From contig NZ_LATD01000019.1 in NCBI RefSeq assembly GCF_000981895.1, positions 1 through 39,640 of the forward strand: a stretch of 39,640 nt of DNA, written 5' to 3'. Each line of letters starts with the position of its first letter. The stretch's first letter is position 1. The position numbers and the translations under genes were made by a program. The notes below the pieces were generated by a model, which was not told the DNA's origin, made no database searches, and saw nothing but the letters and a program-made list of their open reading frames with translations. Below, piece by piece: positions 14,954 through 21,999 of this stretch. This stretch comes from Streptomyces odonnellii. GTDB taxonomy: Bacteria > Actinomycetota > Actinomycetes > Streptomycetales > Streptomycetaceae.

Positions 14954-16135
14954 ATGACCAAGCGCATGCGACAGGGAGCGGTCGCCGCCGCCGTGGTGCT
15001 CCTCGGAACCGCGGCAGCCTGCGCGGGACCCGAGCGGCCCCCCACCCCCGACCGGCCGCACCACGGCCCCGCCGCGGACGGCGCCGCTCCGCACCGCGGA
15101 TTCACCCTTGTCGCCTCCGGCGACGTCCTTCCGCACGACTCCGTCATCGACCAGGCGGAGTCCGACGCGGAAGGCGAGGGCTATGACTTCGCGCCGATGT
15201 TCGCCGCGGTGAAGCCGGTCGTCTCCGGCGCGGACGTGGCGATCTGCCACATGGAGACGGTGTACGGCGAGGAGGGCGGGCCGTTCAGCGGCTATCCGTC
15301 CTTCGTGTCCCCGCCGGAGGTCGCCCAGGGCCTCAAGGACACCGGCTACGACTCGTGCTCCACCGCCTCGAACCACAGTCTGGACGACGGGGCCGACGGG
15401 GTGCGCCGTACCCTCGACGCCCTCGACAAGGCGGGCGTCCGGCACGCGGGCTCGGCCCGCTCGGTCGCCGAGTCCATGCGCCCGGCCCTGATGAAGGCGG
15501 GCGGTGCGAAGATCGCCCAGCTCGCGTACACCTTCGACACCAACGACAACCCGTTCCCCGAGGACCAGCCGTGGGCGGTCGGTCTCATCGACGACGAGCA
15601 GATCGTCGCCGACGCCCGCGCGGCCCGGACCGCCGGGGCCGATGTCGTCGTGGTGAGCATGCACTGGGGCACCGAGTGGCAGACCGAGCCCGACGAGCAG
15701 CAGATCGCCCTGGGCAAGAAGCTCACCGCCTCCCGCAGCGGCGGCCGGCCCGACATCGACCTGATCCTCGGCACCCACGCGCATGTCCCGCAGCCGTACG
15801 AGAAGGTCAACGGCACCTGGATCATCTACGGAATGGGCGACCAGGTCGCCGGCACGATGACCAATGACGACGGCGAGCTGGACGACCGCGGCAACCACGG
15901 CTCGATCGGGCGCTTCACCTTCGCGCCGCCCGCGGAGAAGGGCGGACGCTGGCAGGTGAAGAAGGCCGAGTTCATCCCGCAGATGATGGACCTGGACACC
16001 CTGCGGGTGGTCAATCTGCCGGAGGCGGTACGGAGCGATCCCGGGCGGGAGGACTACCGCGAGATCCAGTCTGACATCAGCGAGGCGGTCCTCAGCCGCG
16101 GCGCCAAGGCGGCCGGGCTGAGGATGGGCCGCTGA
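14954..16135 (+). CDS. CapA-family lipoprotein (poly-gamma-glutamate synthesis/metallophosphatase-like)
   Basis: 393 aa from ATG 14954, with ACGGAG 7 nt upstream. A lipoprotein signal ends TAAAC (C23). The PGA_cap/CapA domain follows: ASGDVLPHD, then ICHMETV, TASNHSLDDG, VVSMHWGTEW and LGTHAHVPQP. This is the run of Asp/His/Glu residues expected of the calcineurin-like metallophosphoesterase fold. In Bacillus CapA acts in poly-gamma-glutamate export. In Streptomyces the homologues are abundant and their substrate is unknown. It is a monocistronic unit between a strong promoter and a terminator at 16181-16211. Confidence 0.88.
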   Translation: MTKRMRQGAVAAAVVLLGTAAACAGPERPPTPDRPHHGPAADGAAPHRGFTLVASGDVLPHDSVIDQAESDAEGEGYDFAPMFAAVKPVVSGADVAICHMETVYGEEGGPFSGYPSFVSPPEVAQGLKDTGYDSCSTASNHSLDDGADGVRRTLDALDKAGVRHAGSARSVAESMRPALMKAGGAKIAQLAYTFDTNDNPFPEDQPWAVGLIDDEQIVADARAARTAGADVVVVSMHWGTEWQTEPDEQQIALGKKLTASRSGGRPDIDLILGTHAHVPQPYEKVNGTWIIYGMGDQVAGTMTNDDGELDDRGNHGSIGRFTFAPPAEKGGRWQVKKAEFIPQMMDLDTLRVVNLPEAVRSDPGREDYREIQSDISEAVLSRGAKAAGLRMGR

Positions 16136-16180
16136 CGCGGCGGGAGTCGCCGGTCGGGCGGCCGGGGAAACGGCACCGCG

Positions 16181-16211
16181 GAAGCCCCTCAGTGACCCGC
16201 TGGGGGGCTTC
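16181..16211. terminator. Stem-loop between CapA-like and Usp genes
   Basis: GAAGCCCCTCAG (16181-16192) pairs with CTGGGGGGCTTC (16200-16211) with one G·T wobble and a 7-nt loop. It is a likely bidirectional terminator for the convergent pair. Confidence 0.7.
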
Positions 16212-16242
16212 TCCGGGTCCCGGCGCTCCGGGTGTCACGGCC

Positions 16243-16701
16243 CTACGGGACGACCGTCACCGGCCAGCGGCCCGCCTTGACCAGGCGTACCGCCACCGAG
16301 CCGATGATCCGGTGCCCGGCCGATTCCGAGGCGCCCACCACGACCGCGTCGGCCTTCAGCTCGTCGGCCGCGGTGACCAGCCCGTTGTACGGGTCGCCAT
16401 GGAAGGTGTGGAACTCCCAGCGGACGTCCCAGACGTCCTTGACCCGCTCTATCCCCTCCCGGATCTCCTGCATGAGCCCCTCGGCGATCTCCCCGGTCGT
16501 GTCCGCGACGGGGGCGCCCAGGGCCGCGCCCGCCGCGAGCACCGGCTGCACGTAGACGATGGCGAGCAGCGCGTTCTGCCGCCGGGCGAGACCGCCGGCG
16601 TACGAAGCCGCGCGGAAGGAGGACTTCGACCCGTCCACGCCGACGACGATCACCTTCGGGCCGTCGGTACCGCGTTCGAATCTGGTGGGCTGCTGGGTCA
16701 C
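16243..16701 (-). CDS. Universal stress protein (UspA family), single domain
   Basis: 152 aa. An N-terminal strand carries VIVVGVDGSKSSFRA (the D-G-S nucleotide-binding turn). The C-terminal VVGASESAGHRIIGSVAVRLV corresponds to the G-x2-G-x9-G-S/T ATP loop, but the second Gly is replaced, so ATP binding is plausible rather than certain. Single-domain Usp proteins bind ATP or cAMP and respond to stress or anaerobiosis in actinobacteria. The gene is convergent with the CapA-like gene. Upstream it faces the polysaccharide deacetylase across about 210 bp. Confidence 0.85.
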   Translation of the reverse strand: MTQQPTRFERGTDGPKVIVVGVDGSKSSFRAASYAGGLARRQNALLAIVYVQPVLAAGAALGAPVADTTGEIAEGLMQEIREGIERVKDVWDVRWEFHTFHGDPYNGLVTAADELKADAVVVGASESAGHRIIGSVAVRLVKAGRWPVTVVP

Positions 16702-16914
16702 GGACGCAGGCTATCCGTTTCCGGCGCCGGGGGCCCTTGGGGGGCCGCTGTGATCGGCCGCGATTGTGGCCGGACCGGGCATCCGTGAGAGACTTTCGCT
16801 CCCTTTGGCGCAGGGTGTCCAGGGCCGTCCCGGTGCTCATCCCATCGGGTGCTTTCACCCGGCTTCGGGGTGTTGCTGAGCGGTGGGAACCATCCGCCGT
16901 GCGAGCCATTGGTC

Positions 16915-17775
16915 ATGAAAAAGGATCAGATGATTCCGGGTCGGCGTGCTGTCCTGCGGGTCGCCGCCTGCCTCGGCGCCGCCCTCGTCGCCCGGATGTT
17001 CACCGCGGGCCAGGCCCAGACGCCCGGCCCCCCTGTGGTTCCGGCCCCGCAGGCGGGTGCCAAGGAAGCCGTGGAGGCGGCGGGCGCGAAGGCGAGCCCC
17101 CCGCTCAAGCCCTCCGCGTACCGGCTCCAGCCCATGACCGAGGGGCCCCCGCTCGGCCTGCGCAGAGCCTTGCCGCCGGTACGCAAGAAACCCATCCTGA
17201 ACCTGCCGGAGCTGGGCAGGAGCATGGTGCTCACCTTCGACGACGGGCCCGACCCCCGCTACACCCCGAGCATCCTGCGCACCTTGCGCACCTATGACGT
17301 CCGGGCGATGTTCTTCGTCTGCGGCGGGCAGGTCGAGGAGTATCCGGACCTGCTGCGGGCGATCGCCGACGACGGGCACGTGGTGTGCAACCACACCTGG
17401 ACCCATCCGCTGGTGCCCAGCCTGCGCCCGTCCGCCATCCGCAAGGAACTGGGGCGTACGTGCGACGTCATCGAGAAGACCGTGGGCACCGCGCCGCTCT
17501 GGTACCGGGCACCGTACGGCGCCTGGAACAAGCACTCCTTCGAGATCGGCGCCGAACTGGGCATGGAACCCCTCGCCTGGACCGTCGACACCCTCGACTG
17601 GAACACCCCGGGCACCAAGTCGATCGTCGACAAGGTGCTGGACGGCGCGGGCCCGGGGGTGGTGGTGCTGTCGCACGACGCGGGCGGCAACCGTTCGCAG
17701 AGCGTGGCGGCGCTCCGTACCTATCTGCCCAAGCTGCTGAAGAGCGGCTACCGCATCGCGGTGCCGCACCGATGA
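16915..17775 (+). CDS. Secreted polysaccharide deacetylase (NodB/CE4 family)
   Basis: 286 aa from ATG 16915; ATG 16930 (with AAAGGA 4 nt ahead) is an alternative. The N-terminus has a twin-arginine-like signal (GRRAVLRVAACLGAALVA), then a Pro/Ala-rich linker to about residue 95. All five CE4 motifs are present: TFDDGPD (D109/D110), NHTWTHP (H160/H164 metal ligands), RAPYGAW (R198), DTLDWNTPG and LSHDAGG (H254). It is expected to deacetylate cell-wall GlcNAc/MurNAc or an exopolysaccharide outside the cell. It is convergent with the sortase gene. The ~210 bp upstream holds no further gene. Confidence 0.9.
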   Translation: MKKDQMIPGRRAVLRVAACLGAALVARMFTAGQAQTPGPPVVPAPQAGAKEAVEAAGAKASPPLKPSAYRLQPMTEGPPLGLRRALPPVRKKPILNLPELGRSMVLTFDDGPDPRYTPSILRTLRTYDVRAMFFVCGGQVEEYPDLLRAIADDGHVVCNHTWTHPLVPSLRPSAIRKELGRTCDVIEKTVGTAPLWYRAPYGAWNKHSFEIGAELGMEPLAWTVDTLDWNTPGTKSIVDKVLDGAGPGVVVLSHDAGGNRSQSVAALRTYLPKLLKSGYRIAVPHR

Positions 17776-17866
17776 GACGGCGGGCCGGATGACAGACACC
17801 CCCTGGGCCGCACCCCCGGACATGCGCCGGGAGGGGCACCGGGAGATACGCACCATACGCACCGAT

Positions 17867-17898
17867 GGGCCGGCCGGCCCGAGTGAGCCGGCCGGCCC
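17867..17898. terminator. 12-bp-arm GC stem-loop between deacetylase and sortase
   Basis: GGGCCGGCCGGC (17867-17878) and GCCGGCCGGCCC (17887-17898) around an 8-nt loop, between convergent genes. It is likely bidirectional. Confidence 0.7.
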
Positions 17899-17902
17899 CA
17901 GT

Positions 17903-17934
17903 CATTTCCCGCATCCTGCATTTCCCGCATCCTG
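17903..17934. repeat. Exact 16-bp tandem duplication
   Basis: CATTTCCCGCATCCTG at 17903-17918 and again at 17919-17934 with no spacer, between the terminator and the sortase stop. No coding role is evident. Confidence 0.9.
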
Positions 17935-17995
17935 CGGTGTGGCGAGGGCCGGTCCGTACCGGCGCGTCCGGTCCGCCTCGGCCCGCGCGTCCCGG

Positions 17996-18655
17996 TCAGC
18001 GTGTCCCGATCAGACGGGCGAAGACGACGACATTGCCCGCGTACCCGTTGGACTTCGAGTAGCCGCCGCCACAGGTGATCACCCGCAGCTCGGCATGGCC
18101 GGTGTCGCCGTAGACCCGGGCGCCGGGGAAGCCGTTCTTGGCGAAGACCTCGACCCCGTAGATCTCGAACACCGCGGTCCGGTTGTCGAACCGGGTCACC
18201 TCGATGTGCTGGCCCTTCTCCAGCGAACCCAGGGCGTAGAAGACGGCCGGTCCCGCCTGGTTGTCGACATGGCCCACGACCACCGAGGTGCCGCGCTGGC
18301 CCGGCGCGATGCCGTTCTGGTACCAGCCTGCGAGATTGGGGTCCTGCGGCGGCGGGGCCGCGATCCAGCCGTCCGAGTCGAGCCCGACATCGACGACCGG
18401 GGTGTCGACCTTGATCGCCGGGATGCGCAGCCGCGACATCGGGGCGTACGGCAGCGGCTTCACGATCGGCATCGTGTGCGCGGCCGCCGCGGCCGGGTCC
18501 GGACGCCCGAGACCGGCCGCCGAGGCGGGCTGCGGCGGCCCCAGCGAGACATCCAGCCCGTTGCGCATCAGGGCGATACCGGTGAGCATGACGAGAGCCA
18601 GAACGCCCCAGGGCGACCGCAGTCTCGACTCCGGAGCGTAATGGTCCTTGGCCAT
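17996..18655 (-). CDS. Class F sortase
   Basis: 219 aa from ATG 18655. An N-terminal membrane anchor (about 16-33, VLALVMLTGIALM), an Ala/Pro linker, then the sortase beta-barrel from about residue 72. The catalytic triad is visible: H129 in VVVGHVDN, C195 in VITCGGG and R214 in VVVFARL. Sortases cleave a sorting motif on exported proteins and join them to an acceptor in the wall or on another protein. The natural motif for many actinobacterial class F enzymes is poorly defined. The two genes immediately upstream on the chromosome encode secreted paralogues with a shared Gly-rich C-terminal tail and are the best substrate candidates. An in-frame GTG at 18700 is possible but lacks a comparable RBS. 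Confidence 0.9.
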   Translation of the reverse strand: MAKDHYAPESRLRSPWGVLALVMLTGIALMRNGLDVSLGPPQPASAAGLGRPDPAAAAAHTMPIVKPLPYAPMSRLRIPAIKVDTPVVDVGLDSDGWIAAPPPQDPNLAGWYQNGIAPGQRGTSVVVGHVDNQAGPAVFYALGSLEKGQHIEVTRFDNRTAVFEIYGVEVFAKNGFPGARVYGDTGHAELRVITCGGGYSKSNGYAGNVVVFARLIGTR

Positions 18656-18672
18656 AGTTCTCCCTTCGGCAT
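18568..18672 (-). other. Overlapping out-of-frame mini-ORF created by tandem duplication
   Basis: The duplicated RBS-ATG upstream of the sortase start opens a 34-codon frame (begins MPKGELWPRT, ends SPVSP) that terminates inside the sortase signal-anchor region, in a different frame. It has as good an RBS (GAAGGGAGAACT) as the sortase itself. It could dampen sortase translation. It is not proposed as a functional peptide. Confidence 0.35.
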
Positions 18673-18686
18673 AGTTCTCCCTTCGG
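18653..18686 (-). repeat. Exact 17-bp tandem duplication containing RBS and ATG of the sortase gene
   Basis: On the + strand CATAGTTCTCCCTTCGG occurs at 18653-18669 and 18670-18686. Read on the minus strand each copy is CCGAAGGGAGAACTATG, i.e. a Shine-Dalgarno plus ATG. Because 17 is not a multiple of three, the two ATGs are in different frames. Confidence 0.92.
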
Positions 18687-18981
18687 GGGGATGCTCGCAC
18701 GGTAAGCGCGCCGGTCCAGGTCCGCGATCAGAGGCGGGCGAACGGGTGGCGGAACCCTTCGCGCTGACCCATCCGAGTAATCGGCATATAAAAATCTCTG
18801 ACGGTCGGTGACCTGCGCCTCCATCGGGCCGGGCGGCCTCCGGTCGGCGTGTCGGCTCACCGGGGTGGACCAGTGCCGAAGTGCGACGATGGGGTCGCGC
18901 GGTGATGGTTCGTCATGGAAGGCGTACTCGTCGAATCTCCCGGAGCACCGCTTTGGGGCGTCTTCCGCTGGAGGTTCAACG
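18687..18981. promoter_or_regulatory. Divergent intergenic region between sortase and Ig-like protein A
   Basis: About 300 bp without a gene. It includes an AT-rich stretch near 18775-18800 (taatcggcatataaaaatctc) that probably holds promoter elements for one or both genes, and it ends in GGAGG at 18970-18974, the RBS of the next gene. I could not assign precise -35/-10 boxes. Confidence 0.4.
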
Positions 18982-19467
18982 ATGCGTGCTTCACGCGCTC
19001 TCGCGGTGTCCGCGGCCGCCTGCGCGGCCGTGGCGTTCTCCGCCCCACTGGCCGCCGCCACGGACGGTCCGAGGAATGTCACCGTCAATCCGTTCTCGGT
19101 CCACCAGGGCGGCAGGATCGAGATCACCGTCCAGGGCTGCGGCCACGGCGGGACTGTCACGTCCAACGCCTTCCGGCGGGTCGAGCTGTCGGTCAATCCG
19201 TCGGGGCACTCCAGGGCGGTGGCACGGATCCACGACGACGCCACGCCCGGCCGCTACAACCTCGCCGTCAAGTGCAGTGACAACAACCGGGTCGAGACCC
19301 ACCAGTTCGAGGTGCTCGCGGGGCGCGGCGCACTCGGCGGGCTCGGCGGTTCCATCGGCCCCAGCTCCACGGAGATGGCGGTCGGCGGCGGGCTGGTCGC
19401 CACGGCGGCCGTCGGCGGTTCCCTGTTCCTCGCGCGCCGCCGTCGGCTCACCGGTGCGGGGGTCTGA
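18982..19467 (+). CDS. Secreted Ig-like protein A with Gly-rich tail and C-terminal anchor
   Basis: 161 aa from ATG 18982 (GGAGG, 7-nt spacer). Signal peptide at residues 1 to about 27 (ending SAPLAAATD). The ectodomain of ~85 residues looks like a beta-sandwich with two Cys (VQGCG and AVKCS), probably a disulfide. A tail GGLGGSIG follows, then a short spacer containing Glu, a hydrophobic helix and RRRR. This is the architecture of a sortase substrate (motif, helix, positive tail) but with no LPxTG. The minus-strand gene at 19614-20189 is a paralogue with the same tail. The role is unknown, probably surface display. Confidence 0.82.
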   Translation: MRASRALAVSAAACAAVAFSAPLAAATDGPRNVTVNPFSVHQGGRIEITVQGCGHGGTVTSNAFRRVELSVNPSGHSRAVARIHDDATPGRYNLAVKCSDNNRVETHQFEVLAGRGALGGLGGSIGPSSTEMAVGGGLVATAAVGGSLFLARRRRLTGAGV

Positions 19468-19513
19468 CCGGCCGTACGGTCCGGTCCTCGCGGGGGCCGG
19501 AGCGCCCCGCATG

Positions 19514-19554
19514 CCCGTCACCCCGAGTCCAGGCGGAGGACTCGGGGCGACGGG
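19514..19554. terminator. 17-bp stem-loop between the two Ig-like genes
   Basis: CCCGTC-A-CCCCGAGTCC pairs with GGACTCGGGG-C-GACGGG (one A·C mismatch) around a 7-nt loop. It lies between convergent paralogues and should terminate both. Confidence 0.75.
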
Positions 19555-19613
19555 ATTCCTGGCTGCCTTCCGGGCGGAGGACCGGACGGGGGGTGGCACT
19601 GGCCGGTGCGCGG

Positions 19614-20189
19614 TCAGTGGCCACGGTGCTCCGCCCGCCGCCGGATGGCGTAGACGGTCCCCGTGATGCCGGCCACCACCAGCGCCGTACCGGTGAGGAT
19701 CTCGGCCATGTTCATCCCGCCGATGCTGCCGCCGAGGCCGCCCCTGACCCCGCCGGGCGAACTGACGGTGCCCGCGGGCGCCGGTACGGCCGCGGAGGTC
19801 CCCGTGGTTCCGGTGGTCCCCGTGGGCACCGGTACGGGGGCCGGTGTCCTGGCGGAGTTGGAGACGGCGAGGGTGGTCTTCGCCGAGACGCCGTTGCAGG
19901 TGAAGGTCACCTCGTACCGCGCGCCCGCCTTGGCGTCCCAGTCGACGGTGGCCGTCGCCGTGCGGCCGGACGGGATGGTGACGGTGTCGAAGACCCCGGA
20001 GGAGGCGGTGGCGGGCGTGCTGCACTTGGTGACGGCCAGCGTCACCCGGCCACCGGGCGCGACCGTGGACGGGGTGATGCTGTATCCGAACGGCGCGTCG
20101 GCGGCGACCGCGGCGTCGGCAGCAGGTGCGGTCAGGGCGAATGCGGCCACTCCCAGCAGAGCGGCGGACGCGGCACGTATCGCTCGCAT
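19614..20189 (-). CDS. Secreted Ig-like protein B with Gly-rich tail and C-terminal anchor
   Basis: 191 aa from ATG 20189, preceded by GGAGG. Signal peptide ends near residue 29 (APAADAAVA). The ectodomain has the same pattern as protein A: P-x-x-V-x-x-GGR, then two Cys (VTKCS and TFTCN). A Pro/Thr/Gly linker (TGTTGTTGTS) is followed by GGVRGGLGGSIGG, a hydrophobic helix and an IRRRAE tail. The shared GGLGGSIG followed by helix and Arg cluster in two convergent genes next to a class F sortase suggests both are anchored by it or share another export-anchoring route. Function is unknown. Confidence 0.82.
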   Translation of the reverse strand: MRAIRAASAALLGVAAFALTAPAADAAVAADAPFGYSITPSTVAPGGRVTLAVTKCSTPATASSGVFDTVTIPSGRTATATVDWDAKAGARYEVTFTCNGVSAKTTLAVSNSARTPAPVPVPTGTTGTTGTSAAVPAPAGTVSSPGGVRGGLGGSIGGMNMAEILTGTALVVAGITGTVYAIRRRAEHRGH

Positions 20190-20313
20190 GGTGAATCCTC
20201 CGGGTCCCGGGGAGCAGCGGCGGAACCGGTTTCCGCACATGTCGGCGAATGCTCCTCGTTGCCAGAAACGCTAAGAGCGCGTTATCACACCCGCGATCGC
20301 TGGCGGGCGAATG

Positions 20314-20351
20314 GGGCACGGGTGTCCCTCGTACGGAGGACACCCGTGTCC
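20314..20351 (-). terminator. Stem-loop downstream of DUF4239 gene
   Basis: GGGCACGGGTGTCC (20314-20327) and GGACACCCGTGTCC (20338-20351) form 14 pairs (one G·T) with a 10-nt loop, 28 bp past the minus-strand stop at 20380. The remaining bases to 20189 are the promoter/leader of Ig-like protein B. Confidence 0.7.
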
Positions 20352-20379
20352 GGTACGGCCCTCTTGACGGCCGATCTGT

Positions 20380-21144
20380 TCAGCCTCCTGCCTGCGGGAA
20401 CAGATCCAGGAAGGGCGCCGCGGTCGCGGCGATCCCACGGCCGTACGGCGCGTCGAAGTCCCAGATGAGGAAGAGCAGGAAGGCGATCAGGGCGCTGAAG
20501 AGCCCCGCCAGCAGCAGTTCACGGAACGTACGGCGGATCTGGAGCACGAAGATCAGCCCCACCGTGACCACCGCGCCGGTGATCAGACCGAACCAGACCA
20601 CCCCCGGCATCGTCGCCCCCGCGTTCCCGCCGCGCGCCCCTCTGGCGTCGTCGGCGGCGGCCACCTCGTCCACCAGCGGCTGGTACGCCTGCCCCTCCAA
20701 CTCGGTCTTCGGGGCGTACCGCGTGACATCGCGCCGCAGTTGGTCGAACAGCCGGGTGCCCTCCGCGCTGAGGGCCTCGTGCTTGGCCATGTACGGCCAT
20801 TCACGGTCGACGACATACGACACGTACGCGTCGACGTCGTCGCGGATCCGGTCCCTGACCGCGGCCGGATAGACCTGGACCCGCTGCCGGATCTCGTGCA
20901 GGGACTGGGCCTCCTGGCGTACGGACTCCTGAGCGGCGCCGCGGCCCTCCCAGACACCGGCGATCGCCAGGCCCAGCACGATCGCGTAGATCACGCCGAT
21001 CATCATCGTCATGTACTCCATGACGTCCGGTGTCCCGGAGGGATCGTCGTCGTCCGGCACACGGCGGTTGTTGATGACGACGATGGTGAGGACGACCGCG
21101 CAGGCGGCGGCCATCGCGATGCTCAGGACGAGCCATTCCGACAT
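20380..21144 (-). CDS. DUF4239 (bestrophin-like) membrane protein
   Basis: 254 aa from ATG 21144, with ACGGAGAAT upstream. Four hydrophobic segments in two pairs: residues about 3-24 and 44-62, then about 185-203 and 211-230. They are separated by a ~110-residue soluble, helical domain rich in charged residues. This is the layout of DUF4239 proteins, which are widespread in actinobacteria and of unknown function. It follows the proline-rich gene by 14 nt and is probably cotranscribed with it, linking it to the cell-surface block. Confidence 0.8.
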   Translation of the reverse strand: MSEWLVLSIAMAAACAVVLTIVVINNRRVPDDDDPSGTPDVMEYMTMMIGVIYAIVLGLAIAGVWEGRGAAQESVRQEAQSLHEIRQRVQVYPAAVRDRIRDDVDAYVSYVVDREWPYMAKHEALSAEGTRLFDQLRRDVTRYAPKTELEGQAYQPLVDEVAAADDARGARGGNAGATMPGVVWFGLITGAVVTVGLIFVLQIRRTFRELLLAGLFSALIAFLLFLIWDFDAPYGRGIAATAAPFLDLFPQAGG

Positions 21145-21158
21145 GGATTCTCCGTGGA

Positions 21159-21797
21159 TCAGCGGGAGCGGGGACGCAGGACGGCGACGGCCAGGACGGC
21201 GGGGGCCGTGATGAGGAGCATCAGCGAGACCAGCGAGGGCCCTCCGCCGGGCTGCTCACGGGTCGCCTTGCGGTACGCGGGCAGGGGCACCCGGGACGGC
21301 GAGGGGCTCGCCGAGGGAGTCGGCTTGGCGGACGGCCGTACCGGGCTCGGGTCCGGGGCGGGCGGCGACTTCCGTACCGGCACGGGCGTCGGCGGAACGG
21401 GCCGCGGCCTGGCGGCGGGCCGGACGGGCACCGGCGGCTTGGGCGTGACAGTCGGGGTCGGCGGAGGTGCCGGCTTCGGTGTCGGCCGGGGCGACGGCGT
21501 CGGCGGTGCGGGCGGCTCCGGAGGCGTGGGAGTCGGAGGCGGCGGCGGTGGCGAGGGGGACGGCGTCGGCGAAGGCGACGGCGAAGGCGACGGGCTGGGC
21601 GGCTCCGGCGTCGGCGATGGTGTCGGGGTCGGCCTCGGGCAGTGGTGGCCGCCGACCGACACGGACACCACGAGATGGTGTCCATGGGGACCCACCGAGG
21701 CGTACACGCAGGTATGCGCCGCGGCAGGCGTGGGCACGGCCGACAGCCAAAGGAGTGCGACGGCAGCCGACAGCCGTCCGACGAGCGATCCATACAC
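21159..21797 (-). CDS. Secreted proline-rich protein with C-terminal anchor
   Basis: About 212 aa if it starts at GTG 21797, just before a signal peptide (LSAAVALLWLSAVPTPAAAH). The frame is open further upstream and the start lacks a good SD, so the N-terminus is uncertain. After a short domain with two Cys and several His (HTCVYASVGPHGHH, VGGHHCP), the protein is ~110 residues of Pro/Thr/Ser/Lys repeats (SPSPSPTP kind). It ends with GGGPSLVSLMLLITAPAVL and an RPRSR tail. Long Pro-Thr spacers normally carry a domain across the wall. The helix-plus-Arg end resembles a sortase substrate or plain membrane anchor. S. coelicolor has a similar secreted proline-rich gene beside its SCO0930-like lipoprotein (memory). 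Confidence 0.7.
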   Translation of the reverse strand: MYGSLVGRLSAAVALLWLSAVPTPAAAHTCVYASVGPHGHHLVVSVSVGGHHCPRPTPTPSPTPEPPSPSPSPSPSPTPSPSPPPPPPTPTPPEPPAPPTPSPRPTPKPAPPPTPTVTPKPPVPVRPAARPRPVPPTPVPVRKSPPAPDPSPVRPSAKPTPSASPSPSRVPLPAYRKATREQPGGGPSLVSLMLLITAPAVLAVAVLRPRSR

Positions 21798-21888
21798 GGC
21801 AGGAGCCTGTTCCCCGGTCGGCCGCGGCACGCCGGAAGGCCCTTGGATTCGCCCGTTTGGGGGATTTGGGCTCCAGCAGGTTTGAGCG

Positions 21889-21905
21889 CCGGAAGTTTTT
21901 TCCGG
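21889..21905. promoter_or_regulatory. Inverted repeat CCGGAA-N5-TTCCGG between proline-rich and lipoprotein genes
   Basis: Perfect 6-bp arms around GTTTT, 95 bp upstream of the lipoprotein ATG in the 200-bp divergent region. It could be an operator or the GGAA-type -35 of an ECF promoter. GGGAG at 21990-21994 is the lipoprotein RBS. Confidence 0.35.
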
Positions 21906-21999
21906 TCGCGTTGAACGCTGCGGTGCTTCCGGCCCGTACTTAGGGCCATGAACGGCGCACCCAGGCGCATCAACTGGCTTACGGACAACGGGAGTTGAC

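Noticed and set aside
18982..20189. Search for LPxTG or LAxTG sorting motifs in the two Ig-like proteins
   Set aside because: None present; the only shared candidate signal is GGLGGSIG, reported as a finding instead.
21300..21660. Short-period repeats in the proline-rich gene, considered as CRISPR or a noncoding repeat
   Set aside because: The period follows Pro/Thr/Ser codons of a secreted linker; there are no unique spacers of constant length.
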